The translations under genes and the position numbers were made by a program. Below are positions 1-18,125 of a DNA stretch of 64,000 nt, piece after piece (position 1 is the stretch's first letter; every line of letters starts with the position of its first letter). Source of the DNA: Hydrangea macrophylla (Eukaryota > Streptophyta > Magnoliopsida > Cornales > Hydrangeaceae). The stretch spans positions 34,325,095-34,389,094 of the forward strand of contig CM066989.1 of the NCBI GenBank assembly GCA_033977485.1, read 5' to 3'. Below the pieces are notes generated by a model that saw nothing but the letters and a program-made list of their open reading frames with translations, was not told the origin of the DNA and ran no database searches.

Positions 1-166
1 TAAATTTTAATATTTCAAAAAAAAAAATATACTTGAAAACATGTATAAATAGATTTAAAAAAATTCATCTCGGAGACGCAGCCCCAAACCCCCGTGTGAC
101 CCCTTGGGTAGCCTAACTAATTAATCCTCCCCTCCCTCCAAAAACAAATTCTTGGTTCTGCCTCTG
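1..166. mobile_element. Tail of a hAT-like element (cut by window edge)
   Basis: The stretch ends in a 'ttggttctgcctctg' terminus. This resembles the degenerate 'ctggctccgccactg' ends of the hAT-like element at 3458-4074. The left end lies outside the window, so neither target-site duplication nor length can be checked. No coding sequence is visible. The assignment rests only on terminus similarity and is weak. Confidence 0.3.
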
Positions 167-617
167 TATGTATGGATGTGATCCCACCTAATAATCAACT
201 CCCATTGGTCACAGAATACCACATCAGCATGTCCCGGATTGCCTTAAGTTACCTAAAAATTTCTCTTGCTCATGACCTCACTAACAAAACTTGAAAGTGA
301 AAATAAGCTTATTTCATTTTTTCGGTCACGATAAGTTTATTTACTGTAAAAAAAATAATAATTTAACGCCTCATGCCTATGGAGAGACAGAGAAAGAGAG
401 AGGAGAGAGAAGAGAGAAGAAAAACGCAAAAAAGTATATGCGCGCCTCAAGCCTTTTCGGTTCCTATCAGCGCAACTATTTGAGTTAGGATAGATATGTA
501 TCAGCTCTATGTGGATATATAAAATTACATCAATATATATCATCAGTGCAATGATGTGTACATATATAAGAGCATAAATATTCCCTAAAAGTATAGATAC
601 ATAAATACTGCCACGTG
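167..617. other. Intergenic, no gene seen
   Basis: AT-rich DNA with a purine-rich GA tract near 380-430. The short open frames on both strands are low-complexity (Lys/Arg/Glu-rich or Ser/Leu-rich) and match nothing I recognise. Nothing else is supported. Confidence 0.5.
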
Positions 618-675
618 TCACTCCCACATTTTTCTATGCTTTAACTCTCCATTATTATATATAGTAATAATAGAA

Positions 676-702
676 TAGATAGATAGATAGATAGATAGAT
701 AT
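676..702. repeat. (GATA)n microsatellite
   Basis: About six uninterrupted units of gata/taga. On the minus strand it reads through into the copia-like fragment as a Ser-Ile-Tyr-Leu repeat, so that tail of the open frame is not real protein. Confidence 0.85.
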
Positions 703-704
703 GA

Positions 705-917
705 TGCATTTTGAATGAATAGTTGAGTACCAATTGGTAACAAAATATGGGCTCTTCCAGAGCCTTCAATATTTTGTGCAGATCCAGCTATAGTGGATAC
801 ATTTTGTTTATTAAGTTCTAGGATAGAGAATAACTTTTGACACTTAAGTATGGTATGGGTTGTCCCACAATCGATCATGCATATATCATCCTTGCATTTT
901 TGCATCCCAAGATCCAT
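705..917 (-). pseudogene. Copia retrotransposon protease fragment
   Basis: The minus-strand translation contains CMIDCGTTHTIL, then a Lys/Leu-rich stretch, then IEGSGRAHILLPIGTQ. This matches the start of the Ty1/copia aspartic protease region, where D-S/C-x-T-H-T-I and the later IxGxGxAxIxLP strand are conserved. Only about 70 residues remain. There is no gag zinc knuckle, integrase or RT in frame nearby, and the frame runs into a GATA microsatellite. It is a relic, and its neighbour at 918-2660 may be the non-coding leader of the same element. Confidence 0.6.
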
Positions 918-2660
918 ACCTTAAAATAATGAAGTGAAGAATAATAAACTATCAGAGATTTTATTCAACGAACAATTATTCAATTGTCCCAAATAAAACT
1001 TGTCCCATGCAAATAAGTAATTAAAAAAAACAACTCTAACTAAAGTAATTATTCATGCATTAGAAAGTATGACCATCAGAAGATGGTCATACTTGTCCTT
1101 TAGGGACTTTCACATGCTCAAGGGATCTTTCTCAGTTAAGTACTCATTCTTGGGTCATCATGAATATGGTGACGTAAGAAAATAAGTGCACATGCTTTCT
1201 CTTCAGGAGACATTCTATTTTCTTATCATGTGAAAGTTCCAATTTGAACTAACTCTTTAATTTGCAACAAGTCCTTTTATTAATTAGAAAACAACATTGG
1301 GTCACCTTTACTTCGTTTAAATAATAATAAAACTGAACTTAACATTAATCAATGATGAAGAGTCAATGTTGTGCAAGAATTAAAAACTCAATAAATAATG
1401 ACCTGTTTGGTAACCCCAACACTATTAGATGACTACAACACATAATCTACGTATCAATACCATGTGTAGCTATTGATTATATTTACAAACAAATGAGCTC
1501 AAAACATAATATAGTTGTGACTGAATCGAATTTGAAAAAAAATTGATATGGCGTAACCATTTGTAGGGTGTTTACCTAGATCAGTAAATGAATATTAGAA
1601 CTTCATGTTCTATTATAAGGATCAGTACTATGAGAGTTTACCTAGATAAAATACCATCCTATAATATCTCAAACATGATAACACATGATATTGATATCCA
1701 ATCATACTATGATCCATTAGAAATATATTATTTCATAAAGAACTTCTGGTTTTAGAGATACAAAAAAATATATTATTTAATACAAAACTTTATATTCTAC
1801 ATTATTTTTTATATAGAACTTCAGATTCTGATATCCTTCTAACATATATACAAAATTAATATACCTTTCATAAATCTTCAGGCCTGGATTATTTATTTTA
1901 TAGGGAACTTTAACTTCTAATAAATCTATCACAGATCTACAAGTTTGGATTAAATGTTTCATATAGAACTTCAGGTTCTAATGTAATTCTCACAAATCTT
2001 CTGGTCTTTATTATTTATTTTATTCAGAACTTCAAGGTCTGATACACACATTACACATCTGCAGGCCTGACTTATTTATTTCATATGGAACTTCAGGTTT
2101 CAAAATATACATCACAGATCTTCGGGTCTGAATTATTTAATTTATATAGAATTTCAAGTTCTAATACACACATTACAGATCTACAGGTCTGACTTATTTA
2201 TTTTATATGGAACTTCAGGTTCCAAAATATACATCACAGATCTTCGGGTCTGGATTATTTAATATATATGGAACTTCAAGTATAACATATATATAGACAC
2301 ATACATATCCCAAATCTTTTTTGTGTAGAAAACAAAGAAACAAACCATAATCTCAAGATTTAAGATTTCTTACCTGTGCTTTCTCTGAATCGAAGAAGAA
2401 GTGAACTAAATTATTTCCTACCTTTGATTCTCTGTATTGAAGATGAATGGAAGACAGAACTTCTTTTCAATACCCAGGGTTTTCTTTTTGAGAGACTAGG
2501 ATTTTCTTCTTGAGAGACTATCGTGTTCATAACCTTTTATAATAGAGAAAATACAAAAAGCAGATTATAAACCAAGAATCAAATGTGTCTTTTGTTAATG
2601 ATATGCGCCCTATTTATAAAGTAGGACAAATGTGTGTAGATAAATATCACTTTACAATTA
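918..2660 (-). mobile_element. Copia-type leader/LTR-like DNA with tandem repeats
   Basis: No gene is present. From about 1745 to 2280 the sequence is a degenerate tandem repeat of ~60-bp half units (about 123 bp per full unit). Each carries small inverted motifs such as gaacttcaggttc and cagatctacaggtctg. On the minus strand a TATA-like ctttataaataggg near 2610-2625 is followed by a Ser/Leu-poor leader, so this could be the LTR and leader of the copia element whose protease relic lies at 705-917. That link is inferred from order and strand only. Confidence 0.4.
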
Positions 2661-2770
2661 GATCTTTAGTTTAATAAAAAATGTGAACAACCTCACATAA
2701 ATATGTAATATTTGGAACTGCCTTTTTTTTTTTTTACAACATTTTATTTTCTTAGCTAACTACCTTACAA

Positions 2771-2799
2771 CCCGTGCATTAACACGGATTATCGACTAG
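2771..2799 (+). mobile_element. Helitron-like 3' terminus
   Basis: A short hairpin (ccgtg-cattaa-cacgg) is followed, ten bases on, by CTAG and then T. This is the usual plant Helitron 3' end: a GC-rich hairpin about 10 nt before CTRR, inserted next to T. The element would extend left. No 5' TC end or Rep/helicase coding sequence was identified, so it would be non-autonomous. It stops about 195 bp before the RPS3 start codon. Confidence 0.5.
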
Positions 2800-2896
2800 T
2801 ACATAAATATGATATAATCAATTGACTGAATCTTAATTAACCCATTACCCTATGGTCCCTATTCCACATTGTCCCATCGTGTCCGTAAAAAAAAAA

Positions 2897-2905
2897 TTAG
2901 GGTTT
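2897..2905 (-). promoter_or_regulatory. Telo-box upstream of RPS3
   Basis: TTAGGGTTT on this strand is the complement of AAACCCTAA, the telo-box typical of plant ribosomal-protein and other translation-gene promoters. It lies 90 bp before the RPS3 ATG, next to a CT tract, which fits coordinated expression in dividing cells. The role comes from the gene class, not from data here. Confidence 0.6.
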
Positions 2906-2933
2906 TCGCAGACGAGGTTCAAAACCGCCGAAC

Positions 2934-2935
<2 letters not shown>

Positions 2936-2964
<29 letters not shown>
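2936..2964 (+). repeat. (CT)n tract in RPS3 5' leader
   Basis: Fourteen or so CT units sit 31-59 bp before the RPS3 start codon. Pyrimidine tracts are common in 5' leaders of plant translation genes. The length may vary between individuals. Confidence 0.8.
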
Positions 2965-2967
<3 letters not shown>

Positions 2968-2994
2968 GAGTGTTCGATTCCAAAACCTCCAAAC

Positions 2995-9538
<6,544 letters not shown>

Positions 9539-10206
9539 CTCCAACTTGGATTATGTGCCCAAGTATCCATCACATGCAATAGAAACTGTTGTGCTATTGC
9601 AGTAGTTATTTGTTATTTTCTCAGAGCATGATGATATTAGATGCCTTTATGGACTTTTTGCTTTTGAGGTTATGATATTTCAGAATTTTGTTTACTTCGG
9701 TTTTGTGTCAATGGGTTAGATCCTTTACTTCATTTGCTTACGGTTTTGACCAATTTGTGTTTTAAAAAAATATAAATATCTTGGTTTTTGACCATATGAC
9801 ACTTGATGACCATTTATGTGATTCTTTATTAGCCTCAGAGCATCATCTAACCTAATTCTTATGTTGTGTTTACGGAAATCCAATTCTCTTTTCATGTTTG
9901 ATGTTGTAATAGAATATAGGAGAATTGAATTGGAATTCTAGTTTTCTTTGTTTGGTTTGGAACATAAATGACAATTTTGTCCCGTTGCAATTCTTGTTTG
10001 TGCCAATTCTCATGTTTCGTTTGGATCAAAACAAGGCAGAATTCATTTTCAATTCTTCCCAACTACTGTTTTAGTTGCTTTACAAATCTAATAAAATTGG
10101 TTGGATTTGTCTAGAAGTCATTTGGGATTCCATGTACAAATTTTGTGTTCCCAAAATACCCAATTGCTTTGGCCTAAATGCCAATAATACCCCTCTTTAT
10201 CGAAAA
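9539..10206 (+). other. RPS3 3' flank, no further gene
   Basis: This is the presumed 3' UTR and downstream AT-rich DNA. I could not place the polyadenylation site. From about 9860 the sequence has the 'tttggtttggaacataaatgac...' character of old dispersed repeats. No coding sequence is supported. Confidence 0.5.

Positions 10207-10240
<34 letters not shown>
10207..10240. repeat. 34-bp poly-G run
   Basis: An uninterrupted homopolymer of 34 G, followed after one C by gggaggggag. Runs this long are rare in plant genomes, form G-quadruplexes, and are hard to sequence, so the exact length is uncertain. The open frame across it is an artefact. Confidence 0.9.
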
Positions 10241-10426
10241 CGGGAGGGGAGTTTAGAATACTCCTTACTCGCATGTCCCTCTCATCAGTTGCTTTGCGAT
10301 CGTCTCTCCTCTTGTCGGCACCTGCCACTCCTTAGCTGACAACAATAAAATTGGAGGAAGAAATCATTTTTAAGGCGATTGATATTTTTCAAAGTGTCCC
10401 AAAATCTTGAAACACATTTTTAAAGT

Positions 10427-10592
10427 GTCCAGTGGAGATGAGGGCAAGATGGTTGTTTAGGAAAATGTCGGATCAGACATAACTTGTTACAGTCTCCCAC
10501 TTGGTCCGTATAATAATTCTAGTCCAGTGGAGATGAGGGCAAGATGGTCATATCTTGTTGCAGTCTTCCACTTGGTCCGTATAATAATTCTA
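10427..10592. repeat. Imperfect tandem duplication
   Basis: A block beginning gtccagtggagatgagggca and ending ttggtccgtataataattct occurs twice in a row. The second copy is shorter by an internal deletion. The 'agtctcccacttggtccgt' motif resembles non-coding DNA of LTR retroelements, so this may be a retroelement relic. Confidence 0.7.
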
Positions 10593-10636
10593 ATCATATA
10601 ATTCAAGGATAGAAGGCCCATAAAATCATGTTAGTC

Positions 10637-13077
10637 ATTCCTTTTTTTTTTCCTTTAGAAAATGGTAAATGTATTCCTAAAAGGGATGTACAAATGTACA
10701 AGCGGCATATTCCAGGATATAACAATGAGCTCAGAGCATGAGGATTGTGGTAAAGGAAGCCACACAAAAAAGGCAGAAGCCCACTATATCTATAACAATC
10801 TTAGGAAAAATCTAATAAGTTAACAAACAAACCCATAAGACTTCTAAGCATAAAGACTCTTAGGTCCATGAGTGAACATATAATAAGCTAATTTGGGAAC
10901 GATGTTTCCACTGAGATCTAATCTGGATGTTGATATGTGAGACCATGTTTCGCAACAATTGTTCTTTTGGAGTATAAGTTTCTTAAAAAGTTTTGTAATT
11001 TCTCTCCCTCCATAGGCCGTAGCTCCAAGGCAAACTTTAGGGATAGCGTGTTGGATGATTTTCCCCTTCCAATGTTGTGTCATCCACTACAGCATAGTGT
11101 CCCAATCTGTTCTATTCCATCACAATCCGTATCTAAGCATCAAGTCTTGCCAATTTAAAGGGGAATAAGTACATTAAAAAAAATAATTGGTTATGAGATT
11201 CCATTTGGCTATGGCAAAGCAAATAGGCCAGCTGACCAGGGATATATGTATAGATCCTGTCATGAGTAGCAAGTTTATTTTGAGCTGCAATCCATAAAGT
11301 GAAGTTTTGTCTGGGAGTGCCTCCTGAAAACCAAACAATTTTGTGCCAAGGGACTACAGGGGAGGTCTGTCTAAGATGATCCCAAATATGTGCAAAGTGA
11401 AATTTACCAGTGGGTGATACTATCCAAGAGATATTGTCCAACATACCAGTAGAGGCTTATACATATTGGACAAAAGAATTTGAACTTTGTTTAAGCCAAT
11501 AGAATTTAAAGCAGGCCAATTCCAATCATTATTATTGATTACAGCTGCCACTTTAGCTTTAGAATCAATAGCAGCGTTATAAGCAATTCTACTGGTATAT
11601 TTTCAAGCAAAGGGCCAGAAGGGAGCTAATTGTCAAACCAGAGAGAACTACGTAGGTATTACCTATCCTATGTATAAGTAGATGTCTAGCAATATCCCCT
11701 AGTTTCAACAATTTTCTCCAATACCAAGAACAATGCCCTGGAGTTTTTATTTCCTAAAACTCTTGGATTTGATCATATACATGTACACCCAATTTGACCA
11801 CAAGGAAATATTATGAGGGTCAAGCAGATTCCCAATATGTTTTAAGTTTATTCCCAATATGTTTTAAGTTTAGGATAGTTTTTGTGAGAAATACACTTTT
11901 GATCCCCAAACCACCCTCCTTATTAGGTTTGCACACTTTCGCCCAAGCTATTTTTGCTCCATGCCCCTTATCAAAAGTCCCAGACCAAAGAAACCTCATT
12001 AATGTTTGATCCACCTGTTTAAGAACACTTTTAGGCAAAATGAACATCCTTGACCAAAATTGTTGGATTCTTGTCAAAATAGATTGAATAAGTTGAGCCC
12101 TGCTAGCAAAGGACAAAAATTTAGATTTCAGGAGTTGATCCTAGAACAAATATTATTAATCAGCTCGTCACAATGAGGTTTTTTTTTATTTTTTATTTAT
12201 TTATTTTTTAAGTTTGGTGGTTATTAAGGGAACTCAAAGGTATCGCATGGGCAGAGCACCTTTGGTAAATTGGAGTTCAGACAAAATTGTATCAGTTAAG
12301 TTGTCATAAAATCTAGAGAAAAATACACTTTTTGCATTGTTGGCTTAAAGCCCAGAAAATTCATAAAATTGATTTAATGTGGTTCTAATGATTCTAGCCG
12401 AGGCAACATCTCTATTAAGCAAGATAATCAAATCATATACAAAACAAAGATGAGATATTCTAATTTTATCACATTTCCAATAGTAGGTAAAAGAATCGTT
12501 CCGAATATTATGTTGAAATAATTGACTTAAGGCCTCCATGATAAGAACAAAGAGATAGGGGGATAAAGGATCACCCTGTCTAAAGCCCTTTTCCCCATCA
12601 AAATAACCCACCGATTCACCATTGAAATTAATGGAGTATCGAGGGTAGAAATGCAAGCTCTAATCCATTTAGTCAATTTGGGAGGAAAGCCAAAGATGTC
12701 AAGTAAATCAAATAAAAAATCTCAATTAACACTATCATAAGCTTTCAGAGGTCAACCTTGGCAGCAGCTCTAGGTTTGCCACCCATTTTGTGATAATCTC
12801 TTAATAGAGCTTGTGCAAGTAAAGGCAGACTGAGCTTGGTCAATGATGGAAGGAAGGATATCTTTGAGTCTATTAGCAATAATTTTAGAGACACATTTAT
12901 AAACAATATTACAGCACAAGATAGGTCTAAAATCCCCCATCCTAGACGGATTACGGAACTTTTGGAATCAAGTCTATAATTGTAGCATTAGATTCTCTAA
13001 GCATATCACCAGTTTGGAAGAATTCAAGAATTGCATTAGTAATCGAGTTCCCAACATTAGACCAAGAATGTTTTAAA
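10637..13077 (-). pseudogene. Degenerate, 5'-truncated LINE (RT and C-terminal region)
   Basis: Reading right to left on the minus strand, the translation shows a LINE reverse transcriptase start (SWSNVGNSITNAILEFF). It continues with a palm region (GFRQGDPLSPYLFVLIMEAL) and then LCFVYDL in place of the usual FADD catalytic motif. The connecting region follows (SFASRAQLIQSILTRIQQFW, FLWSG, EGGLGI), then the zf-RVT-like end (WHKIVWF...PRQNFTLWIAAQNKLAT.DRI). Stops and frameshifts separate these blocks. A T-run near 10641-10650 on the + strand fits the poly-A tail. The endonuclease domain and the 5' end are missing. The lost catalytic Asp and the broken frame mean it is dead. Confidence 0.85.
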
Positions 13078-13255
13078 AAATAAACCACGAATGTGAGTCA
13101 TGGCAATTTCATACTAATTTAAGAGTATGGTCCCTTCATGTACTACGACAGTAATGACTTATTTAACAAGGCATGTAAATTGGGGATTTGCATTAATGGT
13201 CCCATAATGTCTTTGAAAAGACTATTTATGTCAAATTCATTCATTCACATATATT

Positions 13256-13258
<3 letters not shown>
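13078..13258. other. No gene seen
   Basis: Short AT-rich stretch between the LINE truncation point and the CA repeat. Nothing is recognisable. Confidence 0.5.

Positions 13259-13309
<51 letters not shown>
13259..13309. repeat. (CA)n microsatellite
   Basis: About 25 uninterrupted CA units. It creates a Thr-His low-complexity open frame on the + strand that is not a gene. Confidence 0.9.
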
Positions 13310-13310
<1 letters not shown>

Positions 13311-13389
13311 TAATGCAGGATAGAAATTTAAGAATTCAGAATAATTGATCAAAATATAATGTCAAATAATAAGCACTAGCAATCCATAA

Positions 13390-13570
13390 TTCAAACCTTC
13401 TATTGGCTTTACCCAAGATTGATTTTTTTTAGCATGCTTCATAAATGTCTTTGTTGATAACCCTTTCATGAAATGATTTGTTATATCAGCACTCGTACTA
13501 ATGTGTTCAATTGGCATACATCATTTCTGAATTTCTTTCTTAAGAGATAGATATTTTATCTTAATGTGCT
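13390..13570 (-). pseudogene. Copia RNase H C-terminal fragment
   Basis: The minus-strand translation reads IKIKYLSLKKEIQK, stop, MPIEHISTSADITNHFMKGL, then STKTFMKHAKK. This aligns with the conserved end of copia pol (KHI.I.YH..RE, I..ISTxxQ.AD..TKxL....F..H). An internal stop and its isolation show a relic. It is on the same strand as the fragment at 705-917 but too distant to be one intact element. Confidence 0.65.
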
Positions 13571-14097
13571 TACCTGCGTTATAATACCTATTATTCTTTT
13601 AAAGAAACTTTATCACAACAAACTTTCAATGTCCTTAAAAGAAACATTATTACAATAAAACTTTTAGGGTCTTGAAAACATCACCAAGACCTTGTGATGA
13701 TAAATACTTAGCCAAACAACTTATAAAGTTGCTCCATTTATTATTCTTAATTATTTTCAAGTATTGTCCAACTTTTAAGACCGTTAATACATTCATTCAT
13801 GCTAATGTCTCCAAATCTGCTAATGAGACAAACTTAATGTCTTTTTAAGACGCCTCTCTATGATTTCAATGTCCAATGACACGGAAAAATTCATTCAAAA
13901 CCTCAATTTTAAAAGTTTGAGAGAATCAAATAATACATTTGTATGTAGTAAATTTAAGACAGTGGCTGTACATGAAAGATTATTCAGATCTAATTACTCC
14001 CACTGACCTCAAGGTATATTCAAGTATTCACAGCATTCTTAGTCGAGCCTTACAAAATTGTGAAACTTTAAACACCATTTAAAGAGGTCCATATAGA
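13571..14097. other. No gene seen
   Basis: AT-rich DNA with repeated 'gtccttaaaagaaac'/'gtcttgaaaac' phrases, perhaps the non-coding remainder of the copia element. It ends where the ~178-bp tandem array begins. Confidence 0.45.
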
Positions 14098-17000
14098 AGG
14101 CCTAAGGATATTATTTCACGTAATATTGTATAACTTGCAAAACGTGTGTAGGAATTGCATGCCATTTGTTCCCGCAAATCTAGTTAGTCGTGTGTGAGGT
14201 GTGAGTACTATTCTCGTGCCTCTCCAAGTGCCAGAACTCATTACGACCCCCAAAACCCCAATAGGTAGTTATGAAAGGCCTAAGGATATTATTTTGCTTA
14301 TTATCGCGTAACTTGCAAACCATGACTAGGAATTGCGTGCCATTTGTTCCTGTAAGTCTAGTTAGTCATGTGTGATGTGTGTGTTCCAGTCTTGTGCACC
14401 TCGGAGTGCTGGAACTCGTTTTGACCCCCCAAAACCTCAAAACTTGCTTATAAAAGGCCTAAGGATATTATTTCGCATAATCGCGTAACTTGCAAACTGT
14501 GTGTAGGAATTGCGTGCCATTTGTTCCTTTAGTCTAGTTAGTCATGCGTGAGGTGTGAGTTCCAGTCTCGTGCCTCTTCGAGTGCCAAAAATTGTCTCGA
14601 CCCCCCAAAACCCCAATACATAGTTATAAAAAGGCCTAAGGATATTATTTTGCTTATTATCGCATAACTTGCAAACCATGTGTAGGAATTGCGTGCCATT
14701 TATTCCCGCAAGTCTAGGTAGTTGTGTGTGTGGTGTGAGTTCCAGTCTCGTGCCTCTTCGAGTGCCGGAACTCGTTTCGACCCCCCAAAACCCTAATACA
14801 TAGTTATAAAAGGCATAAGGATATTATTTTGCTTCTTATCGTGTAACTTGCAAATCGTGTGTAGAACTGCGTGCCATTTGTTCCCTTATGTTTAGTTAGT
14901 CATGTGTGAGGTGTGAGTTTCGGTCTCGTGACTTTCTGAGTGTTTCGACCCCCCAAAACCTCAGAACTTGCTTATAATAGGCCTAAGGATATTATTTCGC
15001 GTAATATCGCGTAATATTGCGTAACTTGCAAGCCGTGTATAGGAATTGTATGTTGTTTGTTCTCACAAGTCTAGTTAGTCGTGTGTGAGGTGTGAGTTCT
15101 GGTCTCGTGCCTCTCCGAGTTCCGGAACTTGTTTTGTCCACCAAAAACCTCAAAAGTTAGTTATAAAGGGCCTAAGGATCTTATTTCGCGTAATATCGCA
15201 TAACTTGCAAACCGTGTGCAGGAATTGCGTGCCGTTTGTTCTCAGAAGTCTAGTTAGTCATGTATGAGGTGTGAGTTCCGGTCTCGTGCCTCTCCGAGTG
15301 TCAGAACTCGTTTTGGCCTCCATAACCCCAATGTATAGTTATAAAAGGCCTAGGATATTACTTTGTTTATTATCACGTAACTTGCAAACCATGTATAGGA
15401 ATTGCGTGCCGTTTGTTCCCGCAAGTCTAGTTAGTCATTTGTGAGGTGTGATTTTTGGTCTCTTGCCTCTCCGAGTGCCGGAACTCATTTCGACCCCCCA
15501 AAACCTTAAAACTTGCTTATAAAAGGCCTAAGGACATTATTTCGCGTAATATCGCATAATTTGCAAACTGTGTGTAGGATGTGCGTGCTTGTTGTTCCCA
15601 CAAGTTTAGTTAGTCATGTGTGAGGTATGAGTTCCAGTCTCGTGCCTCTCCAAGTGCCGGAACTCGTTTTGACCCCCCAAAACCCCAATACATAGGTATT
15701 AAAGGCCTAAGGATATTATTTCGCGTTATATCGCAAAACATGCAAACCGTGCATAGGAATTGGGTGCCAATTGTTACTACAAGTCTAGTCAATCATTTGT
15801 GAGGTGTGATTTCCGGTCTCGTGCCTCTCTGAGTGCCGGAACTCATTTCGACCCCCCAAAACCTCAAAACTTGCTTATAAACGACATAAGAATATTATTT
15901 CGTGTGGCAAACTATGTGAAGGAAGTGCATGCCATTTGTTCTCGTAAGTCTAGTTAGTTGTGTGTGAGGTGTGAGATCCAGTCTCGTGCCTCTCCGAGTG
16001 TCGGAACTAGTTTGACCACCCAAAACCTCAAAAGTTAGTTATAAATGGCCAAAGGATATCATTTCGCGTAATATCGTGTAACTTGCAAACCGTGTGTAGG
16101 AATTGCGGGCCGTATGTTTCCGCAAGTCTAGTTAGTCTTGTGTGAGATGTGAGTTCTAGTCTCATACCTCTCCAAGTTCCAGAACTCGTTTCGACCCCCC
16201 ACCACAATACATAGTTACAAAAGGCCTAAGGATATTATTTTACTTATTATCGCATAACTTGCAAACCGTGTGCATGAATTGCGTGCCGTTTGTTCTCGCA
16301 AGTCTAGTTAGTCGTGTGTAAGGTATGAGTTCCAGTCTCGTGCCTCTTCGAGTGTCAGAACTCATTTCGACCCCCCAAAACCCCAAAAGTTACTTATAAA
16401 AGGCCTAAGGATATTATTTCACGTAATATCGTGTAACTTGCAAACCGTGTGCAGGAATTGCATGCCATTTGTTCCCGCAAATCTAGTTAGTCGTGTGTGA
16501 GGTGTGAGTTCTAGTCTCGTGCCTCTCCGAGTGTCAGAACTCATTTCGACCCCCCAAAACCCCAATACGTAGTTATAAAAGGTCTAAGGATATTATTTTG
16601 CTTATTATTGCGTAACTTGCAAACCATGACTAGGAATTGTGTGTCGTTTGTTCTTGTAAGTCTAGTTAGTCATGTGTCATGTGTGAGTTCTAGTCTCATG
16701 CATCTCGGAGTGCTGGAACTCGTTTTGACCCCCCAAAACCTCAAAACTTGCTTATAAAAGGCCTAAGGATATTATTTTGCATAATATCGCGTAACTTGTA
16801 AACTGTGTGTAGGAATTGCGTGCCGTTTGTTCCTTTAGTCTAGTTAGTCATGTGTGAGGTGTGTGTTCCGGTCTCGTGCCTCTTCGAGTGCCAAAAATTG
16901 TCTCGACCCCCCAAAACCCCAATATATAGTTATAAAAAGGCCTAAGGATATTATTTTGCTTATTATCGCATAAATTGCAAACCGTGTCTAGGAATTGCGT

Positions 17001-18066
17001 GCCATTTATTCCCACAAGTCTAGGTAGTTGTATATGTGGTGTGAGTTCTAGCCTCGTGCCTGTTCGAGTGCAGGAATTCGTTTCGACCCCCCAAAACCCC
17101 AATACATAGTTATAAAAGGCATAAGGATATTATTTTGCTTATTATCGCGTAACTTGTAAATCGTGTGTAGGAACTGCATGCCATTTGTTCCCTTATGTCT
17201 AGTTAGTCGTGTGTGAGGTGTGAGTTTTGGTCTCGTGACTCTCTGAGTGTTTCGACCCCCCAAAACCTCAGAACTTGCTTATAATAGGCCTAATTATTTC
17301 GCATAATATCGTGTTACTTGCAAACCGTGTATAGGAATTGCATGCTGTTTGTTCCCACAAGTCTAGTTAGTCGTGTGTGAGGTATGAGTTCTGATCTCGT
17401 GCCTCTCCGAGTGCCGGAACTTGTTTCGTCCTCCCAAAACCTCAAAAGTTAGTTATAAAAGGCCTAAGGATATTATTTCGCGTAATATCGCATAAGTTGC
17501 AAACTGTGTACAGGAATTGCGTGCCGTTTGTTCTCAGAAGTCTAGTTAGTCATGTGTGAGGTGTGAGTTCCAGTCTCGTGCCTCTCCAAGTGTCAGAACT
17601 CGTTTCGACCCCCATAACCCCAATGCATAGTTGTAAAAGGCCTAGGGATATTATTTTGCTTATTATCGCGTAATTTGCAAATCGTGTGTAGGAATTGCGC
17701 GCAGTTTGTTCTCGTAAGTCTAGTTAGTTGTGTGTGAGTTGTGAGTTCCGGTCTTGTGCCTCTCCGTGTGCCGGAACTCGTTTCGACCCCCCAAAAGCTC
17801 AAAACTTGCTTATAAAAGGCCTAAGGATATTATTTGGCGTAACTTGCAAACCGTGTGTAGGAATTACATGCCGTTTGTTCCCGCAAGTCTAGTTAGTCGT
17901 GTGTAAGGTGTGAGTTCCAGTCTCGTGCCTCTCCGAGCGCCAGAACTCGTTTCGATTCCCCAAAACCTCAAAACTTGCTTATAAAAGGCCTAAGGATTTT
18001 ATTTCGCGTATTATATAAAAGGCCTAACTTGTGAGTTCCGGTCTCGTGTAACTTGCAAATCGTGCA
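14098..18066. repeat. Satellite-like tandem array, ~178-bp monomers in a ~2.3-kb higher-order unit
   Basis: About 22 head-to-tail monomers share ggcctaaggatattatttcg, taacttgcaaaccgtgtgtagg, caagtctagttagtc, ggtctcgtgcctctccgagtg and cgaccccccaaaacc. Spacing of the ggcctaagg landmark is 177-179 bp (for example 14101, 14279, 14458, 14635). Two monomer types differ in the linker (cttattatcgcg against cgtaatatcgcg) and in the 'atacatagttat'/'aacttgcttat' segment. Diagnostic variants recur about 2305 bp apart: ccaaaaattgtctcgac at 14585 and 16891, ctgagtgtttcgac near 14937 and 17246. This gives 13 monomers per higher-order unit. The short open frames on both strands are by-products of repetition. 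Function unknown. The array directly abuts CACTA-derived sequence. Confidence 0.93.
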
Positions 18067-18125
18067 TCTAAAAAGTGCATTTTTTAACACAATAAAACTA
18101 ACTATATGATACATAACTTACCATC

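Noticed and set aside
10075..10335. Gly-rich 86-codon frame
   Set aside because: It consists of the poly-G run and random flanks.
15085..17802. Series of short similar frames on both strands
   Set aside because: They are copies of the same satellite monomer. No codon bias, and they shift between monomers.
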